Assembly (NCBI RefSeq): GCF_964204645.1
Contig: NC_134031.1
Coordinates: 6,121,001 to 6,185,000, forward strand
Direction of reading: 5' to 3'
Length of the DNA: 64,000 nucleotides
Source: Tubulanus polymorphus
Taxonomy: Eukaryota; Nemertea; Palaeonemertea; Tubulaniformes; Tubulanidae
This document shows, piece after piece, positions 48,399 through 60,385 of this stretch. Position numbers and translations under genes: made by a program. A model generated the notes under the pieces. That model was not told where the DNA came from, did not search any database, and worked only from the letters and a program-made list of their open reading frames with translations. How positions within the stretch are numbered: the first letter of the stretch is position 1; every line of letters begins with the position of its first letter.

Positions 48399-49210
48399 CA
48401 CGAATCGTCGATTCGCGCCTTCTTTGCGGTTTTACGAAAGTCGCTGTACTAGGTTATTAGAGACACTTCTTCGCTCACAGACACAGTTGTGAAAATCGTC
48501 GTGTGGATCATTACGCTTTATTTTGTCAATCGTGAACTGCCTTCTTCAAATTCATACCGGTAGACTCAAGTGCGTTTGCGCGGAAAATAGTCGACCAGAT
48601 GCCGAGTTATCGGGAGGAATCGGAAAATTGAAGACTTTTTGCCAAAAAGAATCAGAAAATTGAAGACTTTTTACCGACGAAATTTGTTTTTGAATTCACC
48701 GAATGTAGATTCGAACTTTATATCCGAATGATTTTAATATTTTGGTTCGGCGTTGTTTGATTATCGAATTTCTGTTATCATGGGGTTGCAAACCTTACGT
48801 AATTTTCAAGTGCGTACGTCATATTTTTACTGAATTCTGATATATTACACAATACCACCACAATAGCTATTCGAGAGCTTTCGGCATTTTAATTATTATA
48901 CAGAAGACTGTTAATTAATAGATTTTTGGTGCAGTTCATGCTATAGATTGTAGGTACATTTTTGAAGGAAATTTTCTGGGGCATGCAACAATCTGAGGCA
49001 ATTGCGGCGCTGCCAACCATCCTGATTTTCGGTATGACATGTAAATTTCGGTACAGTTGTATAACATTTAGTATTTAAATCAAACATTCAACCAAAATAA
49101 TTAATTTCCTAATTAACCTAATTAATTTCGTGCTCTATAATCATGTAATATTCGGAATGATATATGTATATTTGTAAATGTAATAAAATTTAAATTAAAG
49201 TTCAAAATTT
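48399..49210 (+). other. SSU72 3' UTR
   Basis: AT-rich sequence from the SSU72 stop to just past the AATAAA at 49182. No other feature. The transcript end is inferred from that signal. Confidence 0.5.
49182..49187 (+). terminator. Candidate SSU72 polyadenylation signal
   Basis: AATAAA about 785 bp after the SSU72 stop codon, within an A/T-rich context. Confidence 0.5.
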
Positions 49211-49620
49211 GGAAGTTTTGTTTCGATGTTTGTTTTACGGTCATGAAACGATCTTGCATTCTTGGCAGTTCAACTACAGCGGAACATTGTTACCGAAATG
49301 CGATTCTTGTGGGCAGAAGTGAAGTTGTCTTGTAACTGGGACATGCTGGAAATGGTCGTAATAATAAACTGGTTCTCATATTACACAGAATTGTAGTAAC
49401 AAGGTTCAATTGTAGGATGTAAAGATTAAATGTGTGTATTTATGATACAGTAAACCAATTTTTTAATCAAACTTTTTGAGAATGGGGAAGACTGCCTTCG
49501 ACGAAAAACTCTCGACTATGAGATGATTCTGGCTTTCGAATAAAAATTAAGAAAGGTGTTCAATCTTCGTATCATGCTAAAATCACCTCGAATAACAGCT
49601 GCAGAAGTGAGGCCTAAGTA

Positions 49621-49794
49621 CAGTGGAACCGCGTTACAACGAACTCTGATACAACGATTCACAGGATATTACAGATATAGAATTTTGTCCCAAGTAAGAA
49701 AATGTAATTAATTTCATACTGGGATATAATGAATTATCGGTTATAACGAACAGATTTTCTGGTTCCACGAAGGTTACAAGTAACAAGGTTCCTT
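49621..49794. mobile_element. pogo/Tigger-like MITE, copy 2
   Basis: CAGTGGAACCGCGTTACAAC at left and GTAACAAGGTTCC at right. Collinear with the copy at 34024-34201. It lies between the convergent SSU72 and C11orf98-like genes. Confidence 0.65.
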
Positions 49795-49870
49795 CGTACG
49801 CAAGGAGACAATTCTCAAACATCCTTAGAAACAAATGAAAAATTTGATTTGTGGTCACAGCTCGATTCGC

Positions 49871-49876
49871 TTTATT
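49871..49876 (-). terminator. Polyadenylation signal of the C11orf98 orthologue
   Basis: AATAAA on the minus strand about 56 bp past the stop codon. Confidence 0.6.
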
Positions 49877-49931
49877 CGAATACCACGGTACGTATAGACA
49901 TCATCATTCACAAATTATCAACGCGCGCATT

Positions 49932-52900
49932 CTATCCGTCTTCAACCATTTCCACGTCCTCCTCCGTCGGATCGCTCAACTTCTTTCTACCCCTATTTCG
50001 CCTTCGTTTAGCTACTGTCGAAGGCACATGTTGAAGTTTCTCAGAAACGGAGTTCGATTCCACTGTCATATCGATGTCCTCCGTTTCCGATTTATCGCTC
50101 TTTGGTTTTTTCGTTTTGGATTTCGTTTCTTTCTTCGGTAATTCTTCTTCCACTGAAATATCGTAAGCATATACCGTAAGCATGGAGAAACTCTTAAAAC
50201 TTCGAAAATTATATTCGGTAGACTCTGACTAAACCGGTACAGTTGGGACCTTCGTTTTTCTACGGAGTTTATCATGATTAGGCGATTATCGGTTTGAAGA
50301 ACCGCAACGTGCAACTCTCTTTCCTCCGTTTTGGTTTACTAGTGATGCACTTTCGTAATGGAAACCATGGCCGATTTAGGTCATGAGTGCATATGAATCA
50401 CCCACAAGGATAGAAGATCAATAGTATCGTAAAATACAGTATGGTAGGTGAAGAGTTGTTACAGTTACGCATGGTCAAGGTAGACCTCATTGTACAATGC
50501 GTATCATAGGTAGGGCCAATTTAGATTTAGCATGCGTACTTTATGGATGAAAGATAATCAGTGTCTGGCCGTAACTCAGTACTGAGAGCAACAATTAAAC
50601 TTTCAATTGGTTTGTATTGATTATGTAGCATGACAACGCTGAAATAAATATAGCATTTATTTAAGCGTACCGTTGACTTCTGTTTAATTGTTGTAATCTG
50701 GGTAACGTTGTCTTGTGTACAGGACGCGAAGACACCGTGTCGGAATTATAAAAGTATGTGCAATGTTTATATCCGAAGGTACTAAAAGGTGATTCATTTC
50801 AATCAAGATGATAATAGAACCCATCGAGAACACTATCGTTGTGTATCACGCATATTCCATTGTTTACATACTTAAGACAGTGTGTGGATTAAGTAACGTA
50901 GATTTATTGACAGAACGCAGGACCAGTTAAACAAATGCATATGTCATGCATAGGGAAGGTAGGACCTCATATCTTTAGCCATTTCCATACGCGTACGTAC
51001 TTTATGGACCATCCCTTAACCGATTTAGGTGAAGAGTGGACAGAGTTGAAGTCAAAATTTTACCGGATAAGGCGGATTACCGAATAGAGTGATACAGGAC
51101 TAGGTGATCTATTTGTATTGAACTACAGTAACAAACGGAAATCTAATTTTTATTTTACCAAATTGAACAGATTACCGGATAGACCCGTACCAGTCTTTTG
51201 TCAGTAGAATCTGCCCGGTTTATCCGGTAATCTGTTCAAACTGGTAGAATGATAACAGATTTTGTGTCCCTACTGATCGTGGATGTGAAGAAGTCTGAAA
51301 ATTAGATTTCCATAGACAAGTGGCTGTCCAATATCAATTGTCGACAAAAACCCACAATAAAAAAAGAAAAACTATCTGGTAGTTTGACGTTTCGACTGAA
51401 ATCTATGAGCCATTTTCAAAAACTTTAAAAAGTTTAAAAAAAAAAGTTTTTGAAAATGGCTCATAGATTTCAGTCGAAACGTCAAACTACCAGATAGTTT
51501 TTCTTTTTTTATTGTGGGTTTTTGTCGACAAGTCTGAAAATCTATACACATATTTGTCCATACACGAGCGGATTAAGGAGGCGGTCTTCCCATTCAGGTT
51601 GCCCTTTTCGTTAAGACAGAGATCGCTTAAAACTATAAATTCTGCACTCATCCTTTCGGGAAATTACAAACTTTAGGATGTATTTCTTGAAAAAAATATA
51701 TAAAACCGAGGGCGGAACTCCAATAGAGGCCTTTGACTTGGCTGCTCAATCAGAGAAATGCCTTTCAATCTTCCTAGGTGCACCCCTGCTATATCGGTAA
51801 CGCACTACTGCTATAGGCGGAGTCTACTATACACTTTTGATATAGTCATTTCAATCTAGAGACATTGTTTGTAAAATAGGATTTTCATAAATGGGATAAC
51901 AGTTATTTCGTTGGTCTCAGATGATTCACATTGAGTTGATGTTTACAGTTCAAGTCAAACATCAGAAAAAAAAGTGATTCTTGCCTTCCATTTGAGATTT
52001 ATCTTTTGTTACATGTCGCAATCTTTTCAACAACTTTCTCTTCTTTTTCCCGGATAACGTTATATTTGCTCTCGCTGATGTCCTGAAAATGCAATTAAAA
52101 ATTTGTGTAAAGTGAGCTGAATAATATCAATTCGGAATATCATAACAAGGATCCCAACAGGGATGCTGCTCGGAAAGATTTGAACCAAAGGTTCCAGAGG
52201 CTGCAAAACATCGACCCAGGCCAACCCACCCCTCTGGTAGACTCCCTCTATCTGACTTACACCATCTACACCAGATTTGCTATGCGTGAATCCATAGTTA
52301 ACCAATGCGTAAACAGTGTCGATTTTGGCAGACAATAATGACCACCAGCAGTGATCTTGATTCTGACTGGGCCAGTTTTTGGGCTACAGATGTGTCTAGG
52401 GTAGATGCATGCATAAACAAAATAGCAAGACAATCCATTGAAGCGATTTCAAAACTTCCCAAAATTACTGGATTCCATCTACGGACAAATAAAGTGAATG
52501 CAATAGCCCACTGGGACTAAAGTAGACTAATAGTAATAGTAATTTGATTTCCATTGTGCCCTTTCAACTGTGACACAATGTTCAAAGAGTTTCAATCTCT
52601 ATCACTACCCCCAGCATATCTAACTCTATGTATCAGTCATCGCTCCCCGGGGATTAGTAACCTCCGAGCAGCTACTACGCGCTCAGGAGTCATCTATCAG
52701 TCCAGGTATCCATTTACTTTTGGGCGTATAGAGTTTTAAGGGACAAATCTTTTGATTTCATTCATGGAAATGACTAGATTATCAGAGAACGCCCGATTCT
52801 TGTAAGGATTTTAGGGCAGGAGTAGCCCGTCTTAACTCTATTCAGGAACCAAAACTTTATCGTGAAACCGGCAACAGGAAGAAGTTAGAAACTGACCTTC

Positions 52901-53922
52901 TTTTCTTTAAATGATGAATCGTTATCAATTCGGGGTCGAGTATTTCACCGACTGTTTTCTGTTTGCCTTTCCCCTGAGCCTTTGCTTGTCTTTTCATACG
53001 CGTTGCTTTGTAACGTTTTTTCGCATGAAGCTAAGAAATATAAAGATAAAGAGACTTTTAATAACAAGGTTTTAACCCTTTCAGTGCGTCTACGGTGTAT
53101 AAATCAGTGATAGATTTTTCTAGTACACCGCACTGCAGTGTATTGATGTAATTAGTACGGTAATTAGTAATTATCTCTCTTAAAAAATGGCAGCACCTGT
53201 CAAACGTAGTGAAATACTAACAACTAACGATACACCGTGCCGCAGTGTAGACGCACTATTGTGCTATTCCCATTACGGTATTCAACACACTAGGGTGGAA
53301 TTTTTAAAATTTTCAAATTACCTCCAGCACTATAGGGTGTTAATTAGTCAACACTGAAAGGGTTAAGTCTTGACGAAGATTCTGACCCCCAGCCTTTCAA
53401 TTTTCCTAGATCCGACCCTCAATAGGATCTGCCTACTATGTAAATCTATAAGTGCTGCTGGTCATGTGGAAGATGAAACAATTGCTTTCAGACCATTCCG
53501 CATTAAATTCGATCGAGCGCAGGCCGCTTGTATGCTAGAACTGGTCGCGGGAGACCTGGAACATCTGTCAGTCCAGGTGGTTTCAGACAAGGATGACTTA
53601 AATAAAGAACAAACTAAATTTTGGTATCGCGCGGTTTTCGACCTTGTCCTTGGGACGACGAAAGGTATCTTTCCTTGAATTTTTAAGTCGCGTACTTTCA
53701 AACCCAGATACGACGCTTATCAGAACGTGTAACGGCATAATATCAATATTTGGTTGTTGGATCTTGCGGTGGCGCCCAACCACAACCAGCAGGAAGGAAG
53801 TCAGATTGATTTAGAAAGTTGAATTCCGCGGTACAGGTAGGGATACTGACGAAGTAAAGGTCAGTCTTAACCTTAAAACTTACCGATTTAACATTGTTAC
53901 AGGCGTTACCGTGAATACCCAT
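49932..53922 (-). CDS. C11orf98: C11orf98 orthologue, small basic conserved protein
   Basis: Exons 53922..53884, 53030..52897, 52082..51985 and 50152..49932 give 163 residues. The diagnostic core is ITIHHLKKRRTSARANITLS followed by GKKKRKLLKRLRH and SQMEVEEE, matching the human C11orf98 pattern (LITRHHLKKR, ANITLSGKKRRKLL, AMEVE). The first 50 residues are Lys/Arg-rich. The C-terminus adds a KKETKSKTKKPKSDKSETED stretch and a KRRRNRGRKK cluster before an acidic end; the basic clusters suggest nuclear or nucleolar location (inference). The molecular function is not established as far as I know. Intron 3 has a GC donor (GGAAG|GCAAGA) with a normal AG acceptor; no GT alternative preserves the MEVE junction. 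The start is head to head with AGPAT. Confidence 0.85.
51339..51531. repeat. Perfect inverted repeat, 89-bp arms
   Basis: The first and last 89 bases are exact reverse complements, from TTGTCGACAAAAACCC to CATTTTCAAAAACTTT, with only a ~15-bp A/T-rich spacer. The right arm reads TGAAAATGGCTCATAGATTT then CAGTCGAAACGTCAAAC, similar in layout to the fold-back family at 4834. It lies in intron 3 of the C11orf98 orthologue; a transcript would fold into a long hairpin. Nearby (51061-51240) is an older inverted pair of GATTACCGGATA / TATCCGGTAATC words. Confidence 0.9.
52600..52795. repeat. Dispersed repeat, second copy
   Basis: GCTCAGGAGTCATCTATCAG, TATCCATTTACTTTTGGGCG and CATTTCATTCATGGAAATGA run parallel to the 46430-46665 copy but lack its GGACAC block. 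It lies in intron 2 of the C11orf98 orthologue. Confidence 0.55.
53076..53362. mobile_element. TTAA (piggyBac-like) MITE, best preserved copy
   Basis: TTAA-CCCTTTCAGTG at left and CACTGAAAGGG-TTAA at right, with intact TTAA on both sides. The interior matches the copies at 15562, 22056 and 32938. It lies in intron 1 of the C11orf98 orthologue. Confidence 0.9.
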
Positions 53923-54251
53923 TTCTGAATTGGTTTTCGTTCAACGTTTCTATGATTTTCTTTGATTTACACATGGGTTGTGGAGGCTGACATATTTGTT
54001 GTGACGTAATCAGACAAGGACGGAATAAACGCTAATCGCGATGAATATATTTGAATTTATGAGTAAAGAAATTTTCATAAAGATATAATGTGATTAAGCT
54101 TAAAATTTTATTCGAATAAATTCTTTTAAAGATCCGCGCAGTTTTATTTCACGACAGTTCGAGTAGCTGCTGTATGTAGGTCGAACCAGGAAGTAAAAAG
54201 TTTGTGTGGCAAGTTTTGGAAAATCACACGCGAAAATCGCATCTAAAAATC
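53923..54251. promoter_or_regulatory. Bidirectional promoter region, C11orf98 orthologue / AGPAT
   Basis: Only 329 bp separate the two divergent start codons, so both 5' UTRs and core promoters must fit here unless leader exons lie elsewhere. No TATA box in good position; AATTTATGAGTAAAG and TTCGAATAAA-type AT-rich words are present. Confidence 0.55.
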
Positions 54252-57200
54252 ATGGATGAATGCTGCTGGGGCGTTGTGGCAGTATTATTGCTACTGCCGA
54301 TTCTTTATGAATTTAGTACGACATTTAGATATTGGACGAAGTTTTTTTTCTACTATTTAATCACGATGATAGTGGGAATTGTACTCGTTCCAATCTGCTT
54401 AGTCCGGCCGAAAAACATCGACAATTACAGGTCGGTTTCTCTTTTTTGCGGGTTTTTTCACGATCAGATATTTTCAAAAGCTACATAAGGCTATTGCCCG
54501 TCCGATTATATACGCTTTAGGCTAAAATGAAACGTCAAACGATACCTTTTTTCTCTTCTAAACGGCCGGGTCATTTTGTAAACTGCAATAAAATCTGTAA
54601 TCTGTTTGTTTCTAAAACTGACGGGGTCTGTTTTATGGTTCGCTTCAAGTAGGCTGCTGCCCAGGTCAACTTTTAAGCTCAGCAGAAATGAGAAACAAGG
54701 TATCAATGGTACCACACCATACTAAGCTTAGCACCTTTATCATATTACTGTTATATAAGTAATGCTAAGCTTTTTTCTCCCTATATTGAGCCTCAGGTGC
54801 AAATGTTAGCCTCTGACTGACTCTTCTATCATATTTTAGAGATTTGTGCGCACTGGCATGCATGCGCAAGTATCTTTTGAGGCCATTAAATGATACCCCT
54901 GTTTCCCATCCTCTGGACTTCTTTATTTTTATTACATTTCTCTTTCAAAATATGAATAGAAACTAATTGGTTGGCTTTGAAGGAACAATAAATTACATCC
55001 TCCTTTTCTTGGTATTTCCATTTACTATCATCAAATCGTTTGTTCACTTTCTGCATGGAATGAAAATCTTTATCGTAAAGAATCGGAATGAAAATCTTTA
55101 TCGTAAAGATTTTCTTTTCTTTCTGATAACATGTATAGCCTATCTGTCATAATAATATGTCAGTGCCACTAATCCTGGGTGAGTACATTGATGAAATGAT
55201 AGGCCTGCAAATCATTTATTTTCAATTTCAGATTTATACGTTTTCTGCTGAAGACTTCGTTGAAATTGTTCAACATAAAAACTGAAGTGAGAGGAGGTGA
55301 ACATCTTCAAACAGACAAACCATATATCATTGTTTGTAATCACCAAAGTTCACTGGATCTTATAGGTCAGTTTTTCACTGAGTCGCTTTCCTTTTGAAAA
55401 TTATTATTATCAATCGAATGATTAAACAATACTTAACAGATAGAGAAAATACAGGGCTGCAGTTGCTAAAAAGTTGGAGTAAACCAGTGGATAGTTGACA
55501 TTGTGACAATTGAAAGTTCATGGTTGCTATGGTATTCTGATGATTATCTTCAACCAACCTTTGAGCAACTGGTCCCAGTATTATGGAGATATGTCTGTCT
55601 ACCCAGTAATTGATTTGCTTATTCCGGAAAGAAATTGAATACGGGGATTTAAAAAGTGTGAATCCATCATCTTCTGTTACCTTTTGAAATTTGTTGATCA
55701 TGTATCAACAAGTTCAATTTGTATATTGATTTGTGTAGATTTCAATTCATGTTGTGGTTAGGATAGGTCTATATTAAATAGGTGCGAAGGAAGGGTCTGG
55801 GGGCAGAAAATCTAAGACTTATTTTAGTGACTTTTCAGGGCATCTGATCTCATTATCTACGTTATAGCAACTGTGTGAAACTATAAATGTAATTATAAAA
55901 CATATTTGAAAAATTGGGGCCAGAAAAAAAAGGTCACTCGGATTATTTTAAGGGGTATGCAACCCCTGTGCCCCTCTGGATCGGCCCCTGACTTTAGCGT
56001 TAAATACAGCTATAAACCATGCACTCTTTTCTCTATCTTACAGGGATGATGGATATCTGGCCTGATCGATGTACGACTATTGCAAAGAAGGTACTCAAGT
56101 TCGCCGGTCCATTTGGTCTAACTGCTTACCTGTCGGGAACTATATTCATCGACAGGCTCAATCATGAACGAGCGAAGGGAACAATGGATGAAACTGCGAA
56201 GAAGATAAAAAATGATAAGGTATAAATAACAGTATTTTGTGTTCTAAACTAGTTACTCAACGTGAAGTTATCAACATACTACCTGGACACACAGCCCTCA
56301 GACAACTGATACTTTCATAAGTGTTTTTCTTATTGCGTCATGTCATTCTTCCAATTTTTGATCATCAAGGCTTCACCCGTGTCCGCAGGACGTTAGACAC
56401 CCGAAACAATTTTAATTGATATGGAAAAATGAGCGACCATACTATCACGAGAAATTATTCATTTTGTCACCAAATTTTAAAGACTGATAATCAAGACTTC
56501 ACATAACTATTGTTAATGTCTGAAGAGGTCGTTCCGGACAACAAATTGATAACTGCTTAACACATAAGACCAAATAAACATATTTATGTGTTCTACCTGT
56601 TATCAGTACCAAGGGATACAGTATATACCGATAAGAATGCGAAAGAACATTACAAGTTTTAACATATTCAAACATATATTTAACATATTCAGATGTTTTT
56701 TAACTCGGTTTCTTCCTAGATAAAAGTGTGGATTTTTCCTGAAGGCACCAGAAACAATGATGGTGCCATGCTTCCATTCAAAAAAGGTGCATTCCATTTG
56801 GCTGTACAAGCACAGGTACGTGGGTAACCCTCTCTCCCACGCATATTCAAGTCCAATGAATTATACATATTTTTTCTCGGTTACCGCACGTAGAATCTCT
56901 TCTTTATTCAGATACCTGTCATGCCTGTGGTATTTTCATCGTATTCGGGATTTCTCAGTAAAAAACCAAGGAAATTCGGTACCGGTAAGTTTATCCATAT
57001 ACACAGCCAGAGAATAGGGTAACTGTGTTTAGCTCCGCTGTGACCAAAGGTCTGGTGGGTTATAGTTTTTTGAGGAAAGTATCAACATGTTTTTACTTAT
57101 AGTCTTGATATTCAATATTTGCTTGCACTGTCATTGGACATATCTTACATGGAATTGGGCTGGCCCGGAGTAATGTTCTCGCCACCAGGGGAGTTAAATG

Positions 57201-57747
57201 TTCAAGTGAATTAAATATTTCAATTTATATTGGTACATATTCTGTAATCATAATCATTACCATAGTTGTTGTAGATAATGACACTTTCGTGGTGTTTATC
57301 AATGTCTGCATACTTTCACCGGGTATGTTAAATGGTGAAATTACATAGTATTTCAATTCATGTAGGGACCTATTCGTATTTAGTTTCCCTGTATAATTAC
57401 AAACAAGTAGCTTATGACAAGTTCTACGATTGTGGCGAAATTTAACACCATTGCTTTCTGAATACGTCGAAGGGGGTATTAATGAATATTGAAATTGTTA
57501 GATTGTCGAGCATTTCTGACCACTTTTCAAGAAGGCACGGTGTCCCCGGACCCGTATTTTTACTATTTCTTTCATTCGATTTCTAGGTAAAGTGATAATA
57601 ACTTGCTTGCCTCCGGTTTCGACGGACGGTCTAAACAGCAGCGACGTCTCGGAGCTGACCGAGAAAATTCGTAATTCGATGGTCGACGCTTTTAACAACA
57701 CCTCTAGCGAAGTGTCTCCACAAGCTGCCTCGCCCGACGCGAAGTGA
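54252..57747 (+). CDS. AGPAT: 1-acyl-sn-glycerol-3-phosphate acyltransferase (AGPAT1/2 type)
   Basis: Six exons (54252..54430, 55232..55365, 56044..56219, 56720..56815, 56912..56984, 57587..57747) give 272 residues, near AGPAT1/2 size. All four family motifs are present: NHQSSLD at 96-102 (catalytic His97, Asp102), GTIFIDR at 136-142, FPEGTRN at 169-175 and IPVMPVV at 196-202. Two hydrophobic segments (about 5-21 and 31-51) precede the catalytic block, fitting ER membrane anchoring. The enzyme acylates lysophosphatidic acid to phosphatidic acid in glycerolipid synthesis (family knowledge). I could not decide between AGPAT1 and AGPAT2, and one ancestral gene is likely in an invertebrate. The ATG at 54252 is the first in frame. 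Splice sites and phases are consistent. Confidence 0.95.
55060..55112. repeat. ~27-bp tandem duplication (AGPAT intron 1)
   Basis: GAATGAAAATCTTTATCGTA followed by AAGA occurs twice in direct succession. Confidence 0.8.
55453..55575. mobile_element. Short GGGCCAG MITE, copy 4 (AGPAT intron 2)
   Basis: GGGCTGCAGTTGCTAAAAAG at left and CCTTTGAGCAACTGGTCCC at right, with AACCAGTGGATAGTTGACAT inside as in the other copies. Confidence 0.7.
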
Positions 57748-58504
57748 TATCCCCCGATGCCTGGTTTTATAAATCCTGCCAAATAGATACCACTAGTTTG
57801 ATGCAATTATTATGTAATTATTTCGTTGATTAATTTTCTTTTATATACTACACATTACTCACTGGATTTAGTTCTCAGCGGCTGCTGGTCACTGGAGAAC
57901 AGTTGTTGAAAACGCGTACAATCAGTTGAAATGGGGTACTGGCACACTGCTACTGTGGCGATCTCAGAATTCAACTTGTGGCAGGCGAGGTAGTTCACAT
58001 TCAGTTTCTTTTACATTTCCAAACAACGAATTGAAAATTCGATTGTATTTTTGCATGTATTTTGTTAATGTTCGGATTTGGGAGTCTGAACCCAGTTGAA
58101 TATGAACTAATTTGACTAGACGCATTACCAACCGTAATCGGCGCATCTTGTGGGATAACTGTTGTGTGTCCAGTACCCCCCTTTAATCAAAAATTGATCT
58201 ATTAAATGATGGATCCACAGATTTAAGTAAATCATTTCATCTATTTTCCAACCTTTGCTCACATATTTTTAGTTCTATTGTGGATGTATGATTATCATGT
58301 AAGATCAAGACTAAAGAGAATAGTTACATTTCTTTATATTTCTGAGGTTTTGGATCCATTGTACATACAGATCTTCGTCAGTATTATACATGATATAAAA
58401 AGATACTTAAAGTCTCTATGTATTTTGATGATATTGATAAACAGTATATCAGTTAACAATGAACAACATAACTTTGTAATTACATTATGAAGGAAAGCAT
58501 AAAG

Positions 58505-58642
58505 CAGTAATCCCCGCTTAATCCGGATCATTTGGGACCAACGATATTAATCTGGCTTATGAGAAATCTGGATTTAAAAATCATACCCGTATTTTATATC
58601 TATATCCAGATTAAACCGATTTGCATTGAGCGGGGTTGACTG
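58505..58642. mobile_element. pogo/Tc1-like MITE (CAGTAATCCCCGCTTAATCC)
   Basis: CAGTAATCCCCGCTTAATCC at left and GAGCGGGGTTGACTG at right; ATCCGGAT / ATCCAGATT words are inverted inside. Resembles the left end at 36988. Confidence 0.65.
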
Positions 58643-59698
58643 CATGTACAAGACAGGAAAGCTGCGACATGACATTTTAACTCACATTTTTTCAATGAAC
58701 AGACTTCTTACCAGTATAGTATATAAGCCATCATTGTGCCTGTCCCCTGACTGAATTGTAATCTGTGAATTAGTTTATGGTTGATTCGAGACTTTCTGAT
58801 ATTATTTCATGGTGTTGATGAAAATTGATCATCAGCCATCATCCTGTTTGATTTTTCTTTAGATTTTGTAAAGCATAATTATTTTATCTTTTAATCATAA
58901 ATCAATTGTCTATTATTAGAAACAGTATATCGAAAGTTGATATGATAAAGAAGTTTGACTGAATTGTTTATGGGTTTCATGTAATTTTATAATGATGATA
59001 ACAATTTGCATTGGCATTCCTTAATTAATTGACTTTGGCTTAAGATTAAACTGCTGTTATATTTAACGCAAGACATAGATCAGTTTAAAAGGGCAGAAAA
59101 AAGGGTTAAAGTATAGGCCACAAAATCCTCAAATCCTCAGTGGGGTAGCACTCTGAGAAAGTTCACCCATAAGCTTTTTGTATACATTGCACTTGGTTCT
59201 TTGCGTATACATTGTACTTAGTTCTTTCTTGGAGTAATCAGTCCAATTACTGCAAGGTTCTCTGTGCTTAGTCAATTTCCTAATGATATATGTAATCAAG
59301 CCGCAAAAAAACCCGGTACTAGATGGAGGTATAGAGTTTTTTTTATGACACGAGAGCAATGATACTCACTTTAATCTATTCTCTCTAGTACAAATGGAAT
59401 ACATGGATATATAAGTTTAGTATGAAAATTTCAATGGCTTTTTTGTCCAGTGAATAAGATCGACTTGATTTTTTGTGATGACATGTTGTTCTTTCTAATA
59501 AATTTGTTATTAAATTCATAAGAATAAATCTAATGTTTAGAAAAAATGTTTTTTTTTTTCATTTTATGAAGTATCGTCAAGTATCTTTTTCGATAGAATT
59601 TTTTAGTGCAGTTGAAACCCTGCCAGACTTGACTTAGGCCTAAGGTTTGATGTACAGGAGAGTGCTGCATTCTTTTTCATGTCATTGGTGGATTTTTC

Positions 59699-59964
59699 AA
59701 GCCTGTGCCGAGTGGGGGTTCGGGGGTAGCGAACGAGCCCCCTAAAATATTCAAAGTGCCCTTCAAACTCAGTGTAAAAAAATTTGGGTCAAGATTTTGC
59801 GAAATTTTCATACAATTATCGTTTTTTTTTGGAAAATGAAAGTAATCCATTTTCAAATAATTCAGTTATCTGCGCACTTCATATTTTAGAAGTGTCATTT
59901 TTCACAGTAAAGATTGCCCTTTTTCTTAAATAGAACTGCCCCTCAAAAAAGCTTGGTACAGGCC
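59699..59964. mobile_element. MITE with AGCCTGTGCCGAG / CTTGGTACAGGC ends
   Basis: The left AAGCCTGTGCCGAG and right CTTGGTACAGGCC are imperfect inverted copies. The interior has a C-rich block (GAGCCCCCTAAAATATTC) also seen in remnants near 35990-36130 and at the left window edge. Confidence 0.5.
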
Positions 59965-60170
59965 CGCTTTTTTGGTATACTGGATAACCTGGTGCTTAGG
60001 TTTAGGAAGCCAATGAGTAGGAGCTATGATGGCTATGGGATCTGTTTCACTGAAGAAGGAATACAGCTTACAGTAAACTCTGCTCCAGTCTGATCTTTTT
60101 GGAGTGAAAAATAGTTCACTGCGAGTGATATCCGAGATGGATGTTGTATACAAAATGTAATTCAAGTATC

Positions 60171-60385
60171 CAGAGCTGCCAACTAACTGTTCCTGATTTT
60201 AAGTATTTGTCACTCTTTTATTACGCGAAATACTGTTTTGATTTGTTTGATGCATACAGAAATGTGAAAGATGTTACTGAGGGTCTTACTATTGGAATAA
60301 TTTGAACATTTTCTTTCACATTTCATCTTGAAATGTTACTGAAAAGAATTCTATTTGTTACTGATTTCAGAGGTTGGCAGCCCTG
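60171..60385. mobile_element. hAT-like MITE, CAGGGCTGCCAAC family
   Basis: CAGAGCTGCCAAC at left and GTTGGCAGCCCTG at right, with CTGATTTTAAG...TTACTGATTTC inside. The same terminus occurs at 37228. Confidence 0.7.

Noticed and set aside
55375-55701. 108-codon minus-strand open frame in AGPAT intron 2
   Set aside because: It overlaps the GGGCCAG MITE at 55453-55575 and has no protein-like pattern.
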